Source: Bactericera cockerelli
Lineage: Eukaryota; Arthropoda; Insecta; Hemiptera; Triozidae
Reading direction: 5' to 3'
Length of the DNA: 64,000 nt
Assembly (NCBI GenBank): GCA_024516035.1
Contig: CM044961.1
Location: 34,882,953 to 34,946,952, forward strand
Of the stretch, positions 20,255-30,104 are shown piece by piece. Under the pieces are notes generated by a model that saw nothing but the letters and a program-made list of their open reading frames with translations, did no database searches and was not told the origin of the DNA. The stretch's first letter is position 1; the number at the start of each line of letters is the position of its first letter. A program made the translations under genes and the position numbers.

Positions 20255-20362
20255 TAACACTCTGTGTCTCTTTCTTTGACTAAGAGGAATTCTTCAATCA
20301 ACTGAAGTGTTCGATTTCTTATAGTTTTGATGTTGCCAGAAATCCAACATTATTGTGTGAGA

Positions 20363-20576
20363 GATAATAATAACACTCTTTAGTGGAAGGCAACGATGAG
20401 GCGAGGTTAATGCTCATAACATTTTCTACCACCTAACACTTACAGTCTTATTATTATGTGGTCACAAACTCAAATTATTGAATAAAAATGCATGCACTGG
20501 GTGGGATTCGAACCGACGGATCCCTGTGCTACCTGGATTACCAGACTAGCGCTTTAACCACTTGACTACCAGTGCA
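20363..20576 (-). repeat. SINE A, full length
   Basis: It runs from ATAATAATAACACTCTTTAG to CCACTTGACTACCAGTGCA, the complete reverse complement of the A consensus. Confidence 0.85.
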
Positions 20577-20743
20577 CGTTTAGAGAAAAGAAATTTTCTA
20601 TTTTTTTGACAATCTGGACATAAAGAACCCAAGGGACAGAGCAAAAATTCTATTGTAAAGAGATTTCTAATATAGTCAGTTCTCTATCACACATTAAACA
20701 GGTGACGCAGGGACCTGAGATTTTCTCTATTATAAAGAGTTAG

Positions 20744-21020
20744 TAGTCACTGTGGCAGAGCGAGTTAGCGCGCTAGGCGTTGCACACATGGTGACCTGGG
20801 TTCGATTCCCAGCGGGGGAGGATTTTTTCTGCTCTGTACTTGGATGTTCGGGGTCCACTCATACCTCGTGAGGAAAAATGAGTAGCTGCTTTAATGTGAA
20901 GCAGCGACCAGTGGCAGAATCTTAGGCAAAAAAATAATACAAGATATTGTAAATTAAAGTGGTAAAGTCCTATGATTCTGCGCTATCCACTAAAATTGTG
21001 ACATAATAACACAAAGAAAA
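20744..21020 (+). repeat. SINE C, full length
   Basis: Head AGTCACTGTGGCAGAGCGAG, TTAGCGCGCTAGGCG, box B GGTTCGATTCCCAGC, body TCCACTCATACCTCGTGAGG, and tail GTGACATAATAACACAAAGA. The body ends with a partial complement of itself around CCACTAAAATTGTG. Confidence 0.85.
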
Positions 21021-21084
21021 AGCATTATATTATATATTATATATATTATAAAGAGTTTTCTATTTAACCCGAGTTCATTATATC

Positions 21085-21430
21085 CAGCCTCCGTGGCGTA
21101 ACGGTTGTGACTACTGCCCGTAGTCCAGAGATCCTGAGTTCGATTCCCGGTTGGAGCAGACTTTTCGCACAGTAAATTCTGTTCCCCCCCGAACATGTAA
21201 GGCTGGCAATTCCGGCCCTAGCCAGGCTGGGTGAGGTTAATGTGGGTAGCTGGTACGATTTCCAGAGAATGGAGGGTAAAACCCCCGTCCTGTCTACCTC
21301 AAGTCAGGACGTTAAAACCAAATAGATTCAATGGACATGAAAGGAGCCTAGACATTGGATCTGGGCGTCCGTATAATCGTCTCACCACCGTGATTTAGGT
21401 ATCAATACCTATCTCACGAACCCGGATATT
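21085..21430 (+). repeat. SINE E, full length
   Basis: CAGCCTCCGTGGCGTAACGG head, GAGTTCGATTCCCGG box B, core TGGGTGAGGTTAATGTGGGT, and 3' GATTTAGGTATCAATACC. It is nearly identical to the reverse copy at 15924-16281. Confidence 0.87.
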
Positions 21431-21529
21431 TATACTGTATTAGAAAATAGTTGCAATCACTCTCTTAGACAACTGTCTATGTATACAGCTCCATGCATGG
21501 TTCATATTATGCTGATAATCTGATAAAAT

Positions 21530-21905
21530 CAGTGCGCTTCTCTGAGAAAATGGTGTGATTCATAGCGATAAAAAACGTACAATTCATTATTTGGCTCTAA
21601 TCTAATAGCAGAAAGCGTCATTTCTCGAGAAAAACGCAAAATTGTCTATCTTGAATTAATTTGTCAGTAGAGTTAGCGCCATGTCTTGAGAAAAAAAAAA
21701 CATGCACTGAAGTGATTATTCTGAATTAATTTGACCATGTCAGATGGCGTCATTCAGAAAAAAACACTCAATGTATTAATTCGACTATATTTATATGAAA
21801 AAGACCATTCCTGGAAAAAGTCCGTCACAATCGCTTCAAATTAATTTAAGACTGATTGGATGCCTTAACAATTTCTGTCGGAAAGCTTCGTCTAAGGTCC
21901 GGATT
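21530..21905 (-). repeat. Dispersed repeat I, copy 2
   Basis: Reverse complement of 16660-17115, ending near CTTTCCGACAGAAATTGTTA on the reverse strand. It lacks the long poly-T of copy 1. Because both copies share the TTAATT periodicity, it is a defined family rather than chance AT-richness. Confidence 0.6.
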
Positions 21906-21939
21906 CCGACATGACAAGGCATTAGAAATAAATCGATAT

Positions 21940-22560
21940 TATTAATATTTTATTCCAATTTTTGATGGATTCACAGGGTCAAATATTAAATAAATAGCAA
22001 AGATGTGAAAGAGAGAGAGAGAAAGATAGAAGGATAATAAATAATAATAAATGTGTTTCTTTGTGTTATTATATCACAATTTTCAGTGGTTAGCGCAGAA
22101 AAAAAGGACTTTTCTATATCTCTTAATATCCTAATATCTTATTTTTGCCTATAATTCCGCCACTGATCGCTGCTCACATTGAAGCAGCTCATTTTTTCTC
22201 ACGAGGTATGAGTGGACTCCGAACACCCAAGAACAGAGCAGAAAAAATCCTGTCCAGCTGGGGATCGAACCCAGATCACCGTGCGTGCAATGCCTAGCGC
22301 GCTAACTCACTCTGCCACGGTGACTTCTGAGAGAGAGAGTTAATTGTGATCATAAGATGACAGAATGAGAGGATATATATTCCATTTTTTGATGGAATCA
22401 CAGGGTTAAATGACCAGCAAGGATTCAAGAAGAGAGAGAGAGAGAGTTAAATGTGATCATAGGATGACGGAATGAGAGGATTTATTCCATTTTTTGATGA
22501 AATCACAGGGTTAAATGTCCAGCAAGGATTCCAGCAAGGATTCACAGAGAGGACATTCCG
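21940..22560 (+). repeat. Tandem repeat of about 110 bp with GA runs
   Basis: Three copies of TTTTTGATGGAATCACAGGG + TTAAATG + GA-run + TGTGATCATAAGATGAC. Copies near 22380 and 22490 are adjacent; the first, near 21960, is separated from them by an inserted SINE C. Expansion thus preceded the SINE insertion. Confidence 0.65.
22052..22326 (-). repeat. SINE C, full length, inside tandem repeat
   Basis: From TGTTTCTTTGTGTTATTATA to CTCACTCTGCCACGGTGACT on the plus strand: a complete reverse-oriented C copy. Confidence 0.83.
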
Positions 22561-22604
22561 ATTTCTAATAGAATTCCAATTATCCTGACACCGTGACGCA
22601 ACGC

Positions 22605-22608
<4 letters not shown>

Positions 22609-22650
<42 letters not shown>
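22609..22650. repeat. (CT)n microsatellite
   Basis: About 20 uninterrupted CT units followed by a short C-run. It is opposite in sense to the GA runs of the tandem repeat just upstream. Confidence 0.9.
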
Positions 22651-23139
22651 CCCCATGATCACAATTACATCTCTCTCTTCCTCTCACATTTGTCAATGAA
22701 CCGAAATCAGGGCCGTTTATATTATAAGGAAGAATTGAAGGTATCCCCTCCCCCAGATTAAAACAATATGACATTAAACCAATAAATGAGACTTTGCTTA
22801 AACTGGTAGCAAAAAGGGAATCTTTAATCTTACGCCGGCAGTCTAATTAAATAAAGTATTTGTAACAGTTGTAAAAAAAAAAAAAAAAAAAAAAAATAGA
22901 AAAAAAACCAAACCAATCAATGTCATGGGTATTTCGTTCTCTTATGTCCCATTTTTTATAGGCATTTATTTAGAGAGGCTTATAGCACTCAGAATCCTTG
23001 TGCCCCGCCCCTTTTATTTGTTTACATTTTTTTTTATTATTATTCTCTGTTACAATCACTCTCCGAAGAACATAATGGGATTACAGCAAAGATAATCGAG
23101 ACTGTCCCTCAAGTCGTACTATACATAGAGCGTTTTACT
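22651..23139. other. Unassigned
   Basis: Contains a 23-base A-run at about 22874 after a GTCTAATTAAATAAAGTATT segment (retroposon-like 3' end). No gene is seen. Confidence 0.5.
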
Positions 23140-23390
23140 ATCCGTGGCGTAACGGTTATGACTACTGCCCATTGTTCAGAGGTCTCGAGTTCGACTCCCG
23201 GTTGGGGCAGACTTTTCGAAGAAAAGTTTGTACCCTCCAAACACGTGAAGCTGGCATTTCCTACCCTACTCAGGCTGTGTGAGGTTAATGTGGGTAACTA
23301 GTACGAACCAGCAAATGGAGGGTAAAACACCCGTTCTGACTATCGATTTCAAATCAGGACGTTAAAACCGAATAGAATCAACTGGTCACA
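23140..23390 (+). repeat. SINE E, 3'-truncated
   Basis: TATCCGTGGCGTAACGGTTA head through CAGGACGTTAAAACCGAATA. It is more diverged than the copies at 15924 and 21085 and stops before the last 90 bp. Confidence 0.78.
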
Positions 23391-23689
23391 ATAGATCTAA
23401 CTAGGTCGCAGTGTTATTTGTAAGGGTTTCACTGAAAACCCTGCAACCAGGTCAGATAATAATAATAATAATAATAGAGCGTTGTGATTGGTTGAAACTT
23501 CGACTAGAGGGACGCCGGACGGTCTGCCTTATCTTTGTTCTCATCCTATTTTATCCTTACCGTGTTTCACAAATCGAGAAGTGCTCGATCAATCAAAATC
23601 GATTTGTCTCCAAGGTAATAAATAAGAAAAGTACTAATACCATTCAATCACTCAATCAATAATAATAATTATTACTATTTATCACTTTA
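23391..23689. other. Unassigned with ATA repeat
   Basis: A short AAT repeat at 23456-23477 precedes GCGTTGTGATTGGTTGAAAC, which resembles the interior of the MITE at 28229-28393. The ORF here is not convincing. Confidence 0.4.
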
Positions 23690-23850
23690 TTAATATGGAC
23701 AATGGACATATATACACATTTACAACACAGATAATTACAAATTAATATAAGGAGAAGTAAAAACAGAATAAATAAATTAATATACAATAATATATGTCCT
23801 AACTAAAGGGCGGGCTTATTGCCTTTGGCAATCTCTTCCACCCGACCATA
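23690..23850 (-). repeat. Family H tail copy
   Basis: ATATGTCCTAACTAAAGGGC followed by TTATTGCCTTTGGCAATCTC and TTCCACCCGACC. Same orientation and layout as 2817-2976. Confidence 0.65.
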
Positions 23851-23965
23851 ATAGACAGCTATGTATAGTGATTGAGTATGACCATCGAGACCCTTCATTT
23901 CAGCAGCTATGCACCTTTAGAATCCTGGACGATAGTTATTTTTAGTACCCCTGAATTCAGGCCCA

Positions 23966-24077
23966 AATTCGTAATCCCAAATGGGAGGATAACTTGTCAT
24001 GTCCCGGCTGGGTTTCGAGCCCGCGACCTCTGGATTACCAGTCAGACGCCTTGACCACTGAGCTACCGGGACAGACA
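23966..24077 (-). repeat. SINE B, 3'-truncated
   Basis: AAATGGGAGGATAACTTGTC, TGTCCCGGCTGGGTTTCGAG and CACTGAGCTACCGGGACAGA on the plus strand. The head is complete; the tail is missing. Confidence 0.78.
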
Positions 24078-24400
24078 AAGAACTGTCTCTTTGTGATCTC
24101 TTCAGTCCTCAGTATACCAAATTCGCCGCATTCATAGAATATCCACTAGTGTCCGGCCAATGGCCTTCTGGTCATTATCAGTTCATAAAGATTATGACAT
24201 TTTTGTATCATTTATCACAATCTCAAATAGAGCGTTTCAGCAGATAATAAATAACACGAGTATATATATAATTATATAATTTATATAACATAATGTAATT
24301 ATGTTCCTCAGATTTCTTGCCCGCACTGGTGGTTTGTAACTCTTGCAAGAATCTGAACCAGTGGCGTAACTTAGAGCCGAAGAAAGATTCTAGATTTAGC
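24078..24400. other. Unassigned
   Basis: No recognisable repeat or gene; AT-rich stretch at 24240-24300. Confidence 0.5.
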
Positions 24401-24640
24401 CATCAGCGGTACCAGCATCAATGACACGTTGTACACATCAGTTCTCAATCTGTCACTGAAGTTAAGCAACATCCATCGAGGTTAGGACTTGGATAGGTGA
24501 CCTGGTGATGCTAAGTTTTCCCCACTCAGGATGGGTGAGGTTAATTTGAGTAGGTGGTTTGTGAGTTTCCAGCCAATGGATGGTAAAACTCCCGTCGTGA
24601 TATGACAATGCAGTTGAAAGCGGCGTTAAACCAAAACTAA
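24401..24640 (+). repeat. 5S rRNA-derived SINE
   Basis: TCAGTTCTCAATCTGTCACT, GAAGTTAAGCAACATCCATC and TTAGGACTTGGATAGGTGAC follow the order of a eukaryotic 5S rRNA, including its internal promoter region, so the head is 5S-derived. The body is the shared SINE core (GGGTGAGGTTAATTTGAGTA) and the tail ends GCGGCGTTAAACC. It is too diverged to be a functional 5S gene. Confidence 0.8.
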
Positions 24641-25145
24641 AAATAATAATAATATGTACATGCAGTAGACCTCAACATTTTTAAAAATGTTTTCATCTAT
24701 TTTTACTACAAGAAGTACCTAACACATACACTCATACATAATTACATATCTACACAAATACAATTTCACACATACCTTGAATTTTTACTTTTCTTATCCT
24801 ATATAATGAGGAAAGAATTGTGTTTTTATAGTTTTCTGTCTTGAACAATAATGTACAGATGGAAACATTAATATAAATTGAAAACGTGCCTATTATGATG
24901 GTAACAACATTCTCAGAGGGGTCAAAGTACCCATCTACCTTCGGGCCGTTGTAAGAAAGTTGTTCCCATAAACTAGTCCACTCTCCGTACTTTGCTACAG
25001 GACTAGTGGTAACCGAGGCATGGCCGTGACATTTGTAAAGGCCGGAGAAGTGATAGAGAAAATGCCTCAGGCAATCGTCGATGTTCTAAAGTTGGAATTC
25101 ACCAAGGCATGGCCGCGAAGGTAGATTTAGTGAAGCTCTTTTGGG
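24641..25145. other. Unassigned
   Basis: AT-rich DNA, then about 25010-25140 with GGCATGGCC motifs and a GAGAAAATGCCTCAGGCAAT hairpin recalling family H. No gene. Confidence 0.45.
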
Positions 25146-25306
25146 ACTTATTATTATTATTAAACATTTTGGATCAGGTTTTATTTACAAATAACATAGA
25201 ATATATACATACATAGAAATTAAAATTAACAAAACAAAACTTGATCAAGGGCGGTGCTAATGCCAACGGCATTCTCTTCCGATTATCGTAATCGGAAGAG
25301 AATGCC
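25146..25306 (-). repeat. Family H-like copy ending in an 18-bp perfect palindrome
   Basis: AAGGGCGGTGCTAATGCCAA resembles the H tail. It runs into a perfect inverted repeat: the 18-bp arm at 25268-25285 (GGCATTCTCTTCCGATTA) pairs with 25289-25306 across a 3-base loop. Confidence 0.55.
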
Positions 25307-25580
25307 GAGGGACTTATCGCTGTCTACCGTTTGACCGAATCAGACCAAGTTCTTGTGTGCCTAACGGGCCGGCCCTTCAAGTTTTAATTACCAGGAATAA
25401 AAAATTGCCATTTAAAATTTGCGAGAAACATGGAAATATATGGCCTGAGGGCCGGCTGGGCCGCAATGTAAGTGTGGCCATAAGAGGGACCATAGGCCAT
25501 AGGCCACTTCCTATCCTTAGAACTTTACAGAACTGAAAATTTCCATAGCGATCGAGAGGGTGGCCACTTTTTCAGAATCA

Positions 25581-25827
25581 TCTCTATATATAAAACAGAA
25601 AAAAGGACTACCTACCTACCTATGTTTGTTTGTTTGTTTGTCCGGAGTTGTTCAGCCAAAACGGTAAGATATAGCGAAAAATGTCTCAGAATTGACCCCC
25701 CAAAACCATTATCGCTTTGTCCAGAAAAATTATAAAAAGTTCAAAAAGGCATTGCTGTCCAGCAGTACGGCCATGCCTTAGTAAATTTGAAATTTAGTCC
25801 CGTTGCAAAGCACGGGCAAACGGCTAG
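25581..25827 (+). mobile_element. Non-autonomous Helitron
   Basis: It starts TCTCTATATATAAAA after an A and ends in a hairpin region (CCCGT...ACGGG) followed by CTAG and then T. Insertion between A and T, a 5' TC and a 3' hairpin plus CTAG are Helitron hallmarks. At 247 bp it has no coding capacity. Confidence 0.75.
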
Positions 25828-25950
25828 TACTGTATATTATTCAGTACCTATACGTATACAATACAGTATGTAAAAAGATTAAGTAGATGTGATTTAGATT
25901 TAAGTACAGTTCATAATTGCGATAAGTTAAGCTGATTCGTTATCATAATA

Positions 25951-26200
25951 TAATAATGTGTTTCTTTGTGTTATTATATCACATTTTTTAGTGGGTAGCG
26001 CAGAATTATACGACTTTTTCCATATTTTTTTATATCCTAATATCATATTTATGCCTATAATTCCGCCACTGGTCGCTGCTCACATTAAAGCAGCAACTCA
26101 TTTTTCCTCACGAGGTATGAGTGGACCCCGAACACCCAAGAACAGAGCAGAAAAAAATCCTGCCCCGCTAGGGATCGAACCCAGGTCACCGTACGTGAAA
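25951..26200 (-). repeat. SINE C, head truncated
   Basis: TGTGTTTCTTTGTGTTATTA to CCCAGGTCACCGTACGTG on the plus strand. The outer part of the tRNA-like head is missing and unrelated sequence follows. Confidence 0.78.
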
Positions 26201-26437
26201 TTCGTTATTACACTATTACTGATTCGTTATTACTTTATTGGTATTCTATTATCTGTAGGCACATCTAGTATAACTTCTCACTTTTCTGTGTATACTGATA
26301 CGGAGTATTATCTCTCTTATCAGCTCCTCTAGGTCAGCGTATCGGATTTACCTGTACATAGGGATCTGGGGGGATTAACCTAGAGCTCCCATGCCTACGT
26401 CAAGGTCACGTCTGATTGCCTCAAGTTAGATGGTTAG

Positions 26438-26621
26438 CCGACCTCCGTGGCGTAGTGGTTAAGAGCATTGGTTGCTGAGCCGGAGACTGCGGGTTCGAAT
26501 CCCGGCCGGAGCGGAAAATCCTGACCGAGTTTTGTCGTTTCCGGAATGGCATGGATGTAAAGGAAAATAGTTCCGAAGTAATGCGAAAGCGGTTCCGGGG
26601 TACAATTAAATATTAATAAAG
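26438..26621 (+). repeat. SINE F, complete with 13-bp target duplication
   Basis: Head CCGACCTCCGTGGCGTAGTG, box B GGTTCGAATCCCGGCC, and body TTCCGGAATGGCATGGATGT. It is flanked by GTTAGATGGTTAG at 26425-26437 and 26622-26634. At 184 bp it is a clean, probably recent insertion. Confidence 0.88.
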
Positions 26622-26880
26622 GTTAGATGGTTAGGTATCTTTTTTTTTCATTGACTTTTCATTTTCCCAGAACTAATTCAGTCTTACTTGTGGGGTTGGC
26701 ATAGATCAACCCCTTTCTTATGGAAGGATGGTTGACTTTGTCACTTCTACTTCCACACGGCTGGACTGCCCTTCCTAACGCCAACCATCATTTTCGGTGA
26801 CGCCAATTTCAGCCTCGAAATTAGTAGGGTAGGTTTGAGAAAAATAAATATAGGGCCATGCCTCGGGACGAGTTTTTTTT

Positions 26881-27065
26881 GGCGACCGTGTTGACCCAGC
26901 ACCTAAATGGGAAGTATTGTGTCACGTCTCGCCCATCAGAGGGGAGACATACTAGGGAAAGTACGGGATGGGAAAGCTACAACTACAAGCGTCTACAATA
27001 GGTATGAAAGTAGCTGCTGTTTCATGGCTAAGAAATAAAAAAAGGCTGCAAAACACTCATCCTAA
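26881..27065 (+). repeat. SINE G, rearranged fragment
   Basis: GTTGACCCAGCACCTAAATG, AAGTATTGTGTCACGTCTCG and GCTGTTTCATGGCTAAGAAA match the G body (compare 40694-40980). The head is missing. Confidence 0.6.
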
Positions 27066-27252
27066 AAAATAAAAAAAAAACCCGTTATGGACGCTACCGA
27101 TTTGTTACACAACTTTAACATACACGATTTGATCAAAATGAGATATTGTACCGGTAAGAGCAAAAAAAGAAAGAGATTCCATCGGACCAAAAATATCAAC
27201 AACAAAAAAGAAGGAGAAAAAAAAAACAATATAAATAAAAATAAAAACTCAC

Positions 27253-27310
27253 ATTGACAATGAAGAAGAGTCACTACGAAGAAAACCACTTTTACTATGG
27301 TGGAGATCAT
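27253..27310 (-). CDS. Possible first coding exon with signal peptide
   Basis: On the reverse strand an ATG at 27310 opens MISTIVKVVFFVVTLLHCQ, a short N-region plus a hydrophobic core typical of secretory signal peptides. It is followed after one further base by a GTGAGT splice donor (27252-27247). The exon would be 58 nt and end in phase 1. No downstream exon is identified within the window, so the product is unknown. A chance ORF in AT-rich DNA is a real alternative. Confidence 0.3.
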
Positions 27311-27884
27311 TGTCCTCAATTGTACTCGAGCGAACCACACTAAACACTCACAATAAAAAACCAGTTGTGTCCTTGGATAAAAACTAAAATAACTCAGAAA
27401 CAGTCGATAATTTAAAAATAAATAAAATACTTAAAGGTAAATGAAAAGTGAAAAAAGAAACATTAATGTTAAAAAAATAAAATAGTCGAAACGTTATCAA
27501 TAGGTTTGTGATGGTTTAAAAAAAATATTTTCACACAAAGAAAAATAAATAAAATTAATTGTTAAAAAAAACGTTAATAAATAAAATAGATTACAAATTT
27601 GAAGGATGTCGGGAATTATTTTAGACGAACGCGTTCGAAGAAGCGAAGATAAGTACTGAACTACTGACAAATTCTGACGGAAATGAAGAAGAGAAGAATA
27701 AAGACTGTCGGCAAAAAATTCGCGAAAAAGAAGCCGTTACAACGAATTCGTAATTGGTTAAATAAATAAAAAAAATTGAAACAAATTAGCGCGAATTTCT
27801 CTGTTGTAGTAGCGCGTAAGATCCGGAGAGAAAGAGAAGAGAATAGACAGTGTGAGTGTGAATTTGTGAAAGAGAGAATGGGAT
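27311..27884. other. AT-rich, unassigned
   Basis: A-rich, low-complexity DNA. If the exon at 27253-27310 is real, this is its promoter side. No core promoter element can be asserted. Confidence 0.4.
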
Positions 27885-27987
27885 CTGTATTCTGGATGGT
27901 GTAAAAATGGTGTTTTGGAGTCTCCACTAAACAGTCAGAGGTTCTCAGCCTGTTGTCCAGAATACGAAGATTTGAATGAGAGAAAAT

Positions 27988-28020
<33 letters not shown>

Positions 28021-28228
28021 GTAAATGATGTTTTTTTTCAGGTTAGTTTTCCCTAGGTTTTGAATAATCTTAAAATGATGTTTTGGAGTCTCCTCCGACC
28101 AGATTTGACCGGAGAAAAAGAAGAAGAAGAAAATAACGTGAGTGGTATTTCTTTTTTGATCAATTTTTTCCTGGGATTTGAATAGTGTGAAAATGGTGTT
28201 TTGGAATATTGATCCACTAACCACTCTT

Positions 28229-28393
28229 AGGGCCGTATTATGAAACAGGATTAAATATTTAGGATTTGGTAATTCAAGCCACTTTTGCTTTTCAGCCAAT
28301 ATAAAAGCGCTGTGATTGGTTGAAATTCCCACCAGAGAACTTGGGGATAGTGTCCACCTGCATTAAAGTAATTCTATTTCATAATGCGGCCCT
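28229..28393. mobile_element. MITE with AGGGCCG termini
   Basis: The left end AGGGCCGTATTATGAAACAG is an inverted match of the right end (CTATTTCATAATGCGGCCCT). It is 165 bp with an internal TGTGATTGGTTGAAA. Related single ends occur at 33152 and 57110. Superfamily unknown. Confidence 0.65.
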
Positions 28394-28522
28394 CAATGAT
28401 TCCAAGTTCCTCATCCTATTTCTTCAGAAATCCAGGTTTCAAATGAGATTATAGACGAATTTTGTGTTTTTTCTTCAATGAGGTCTAAATGATGAGAAAA
28501 TGGTTTATAGAGTCTCCAGTAA

Positions 28523-28752
28523 TCTATACTTATAAAAGAGAGTTTCACTCACTGACTGACTGACTGACTCATCACTGTTTCTCCGAACTGGTAAGTCCTA
28601 GGAAGCTGAAATTTGGTAGGTAGCTTTGTCTTATAGTCTAGATGTGCAATAAGATTTTTCGAAATTCCCACTACAACACCTGCCATTGGCGAAAAAGGAT
28701 TTTTTGCTTTACGGCCATGCCTCGGCCCGCAAAGCGGGCGACAGCCCGCTAG
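28523..28752 (+). mobile_element. Non-autonomous Helitron
   Basis: 5' TCTATACTTATAAAAG preceded by A, and 3' hairpin GCGGGC-GACA-GCCCGC running into CTAG, followed by T. It is 230 bp. Its 5' end resembles that of 25581-25827, so both probably use the same autonomous helicase-relaxase source. Internally it has (CTGA)n. Confidence 0.82.
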
Positions 28753-28954
28753 TTCCTTATAAAACAAATTAGGTCAGAGTTTCTTATTCTTTTTCTCAAG
28801 AACTCCGGATTCTAAAGATCTGGCATGAAATTGCTTGTGTTATTTTTCACTGGATTTGGATGGTGTAAAAATAGAGTTTTGGCGTCTCCACTAACTATTC
28901 ATACTTAATTCACTAACTTAATTTCAGTTTCTCCGCTTTATATCCAAGGGGGGG

Positions 28955-29375
28955 GGGGGTAATTATCACTTTCAACTGCATGATCATACAGTTGAAAGTG
29001 AAGACGGGAGTTTTACACTCCATTTGCTGGAAACTGACAAATCCTAAACTTGCTGGACGTTACCATCGAATACCATTTGGCCAGACACCATCGGATGAAG
29101 ATGTATTACTGCCAAGGCATACAATGTTTACTTGAGATTTAAGTGATTTAATGTTGCTTTCAACTTCATGGTCATATCCACGACATGACCCAGGACGTTT
29201 TCCTAGCTACTCAAATTTACCTGAGCCAGCCTGAGTGGGGCTGGGAATAGCCAGCAGTGGATGAATTCGAAACCAAAACGGTCACCAATCCATGTCCTCA
29301 CCAGGCTGTATTTTGTTTAACTTCAATGATCAGATGGTGGTGCATTCAACATGTCATCGCCGGGGCCACCAGCTA
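28955..29375 (-). repeat. 5S-derived SINE, one fragment and one diverged copy
   Basis: 28955-29065 has the tail (CTTTCAACTGCATGATCATA) and AACTTGCTGGACGTTACC. 29143-29375 is a longer copy: TTGCTTTCAACTTCATGGTC, GAGCCAGCCTGAGTGGGGCT, TTTGTTTAACTTCAATGATC, ATTCAACATGTCATCG. Both are in reverse orientation. Confidence 0.65.
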
Positions 29376-30104
29376 CCCATTGATCTACCATCCATACTAC
29401 TTGACGTTGTTCAACATCATAGCTTTTTGTGCATTTTAACAAAGCCTGATAGCACCTACTTTTACACGATCAGCGTTAACTCTGGCCGCACCATTTAACG
29501 CACGTAATTTGGTAGCTCGGCTATTTTTCTGTGCTTTTTACGTGCGCCCTTACAAAGACTGCTGTCGCCACTTTCACCAGCTTACGCTTTTTGTAAACAC
29601 TCTTTATTTTTTTAAAACTTTTTTTTTACTTTGAAGAGGCGCACATTTGTTTTCGAAATAAAAGACAAAGAGAAAAATTAATTTTTTGACGAATACAATA
29701 CTTTCCTTATAATAGGATGAGGAAATTAAAAAATGTTATGAATTCAGGTAGAACGTAAAATCAACGCGTTCCCCAGGTTACGAACCACCGCCTATTCCAC
29801 TACCAGCCCGTAGCTCCGGTAGCATTGTCTGGCACGGGAGGTTCACCAGACAACACATGTTGTGATGTGTGATGCTCCGTAGAGATGCATTCTTGATTCT
29901 TGGTGCGGAGGTATGCTATATAGATATGTGTTATGATGTTATGTATGTTGTATATGTATATGGTATATTTATGTGTTAGGATGTTATGTATGTGTAAATA
30001 GATATTGATAGATACCCAATACCGAGGGTATGGGTGGTATCGAATACGGGTAACAGGTTAGGTACCTGTATACTTATCTAGACTATTTAATGCTTCTAAA
30101 CCGT
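29376..30104. other. Unassigned
   Basis: A TATGTTATG/TATATG-rich segment lies at 29930-30010. A possible tRNA-like fragment (GTTACGAACCACCGCC) is at 29778. No gene is recognised. Confidence 0.4.

Larger units (their letters stand above)
27885..28905 (+). repeat. Degenerate repeats, about five units
   Basis: Related units near 27890, 28058, 28175, 28485 and 28855 each contain a GGTGTAAAAATGGTGTTTTG-like segment followed by GAGTCTCCACTAA or a variant. Spacing varies because an A-run, a MITE and a Helitron have been inserted. A 223-codon reverse ORF across the region is composed of these repeats and is not a gene. Confidence 0.55.

Noticed and set aside
27661..28332. 223-codon reverse ORF
   Set aside because: It runs through degenerate repeats, A-runs and a MITE; composition is low-complexity Phe-rich.
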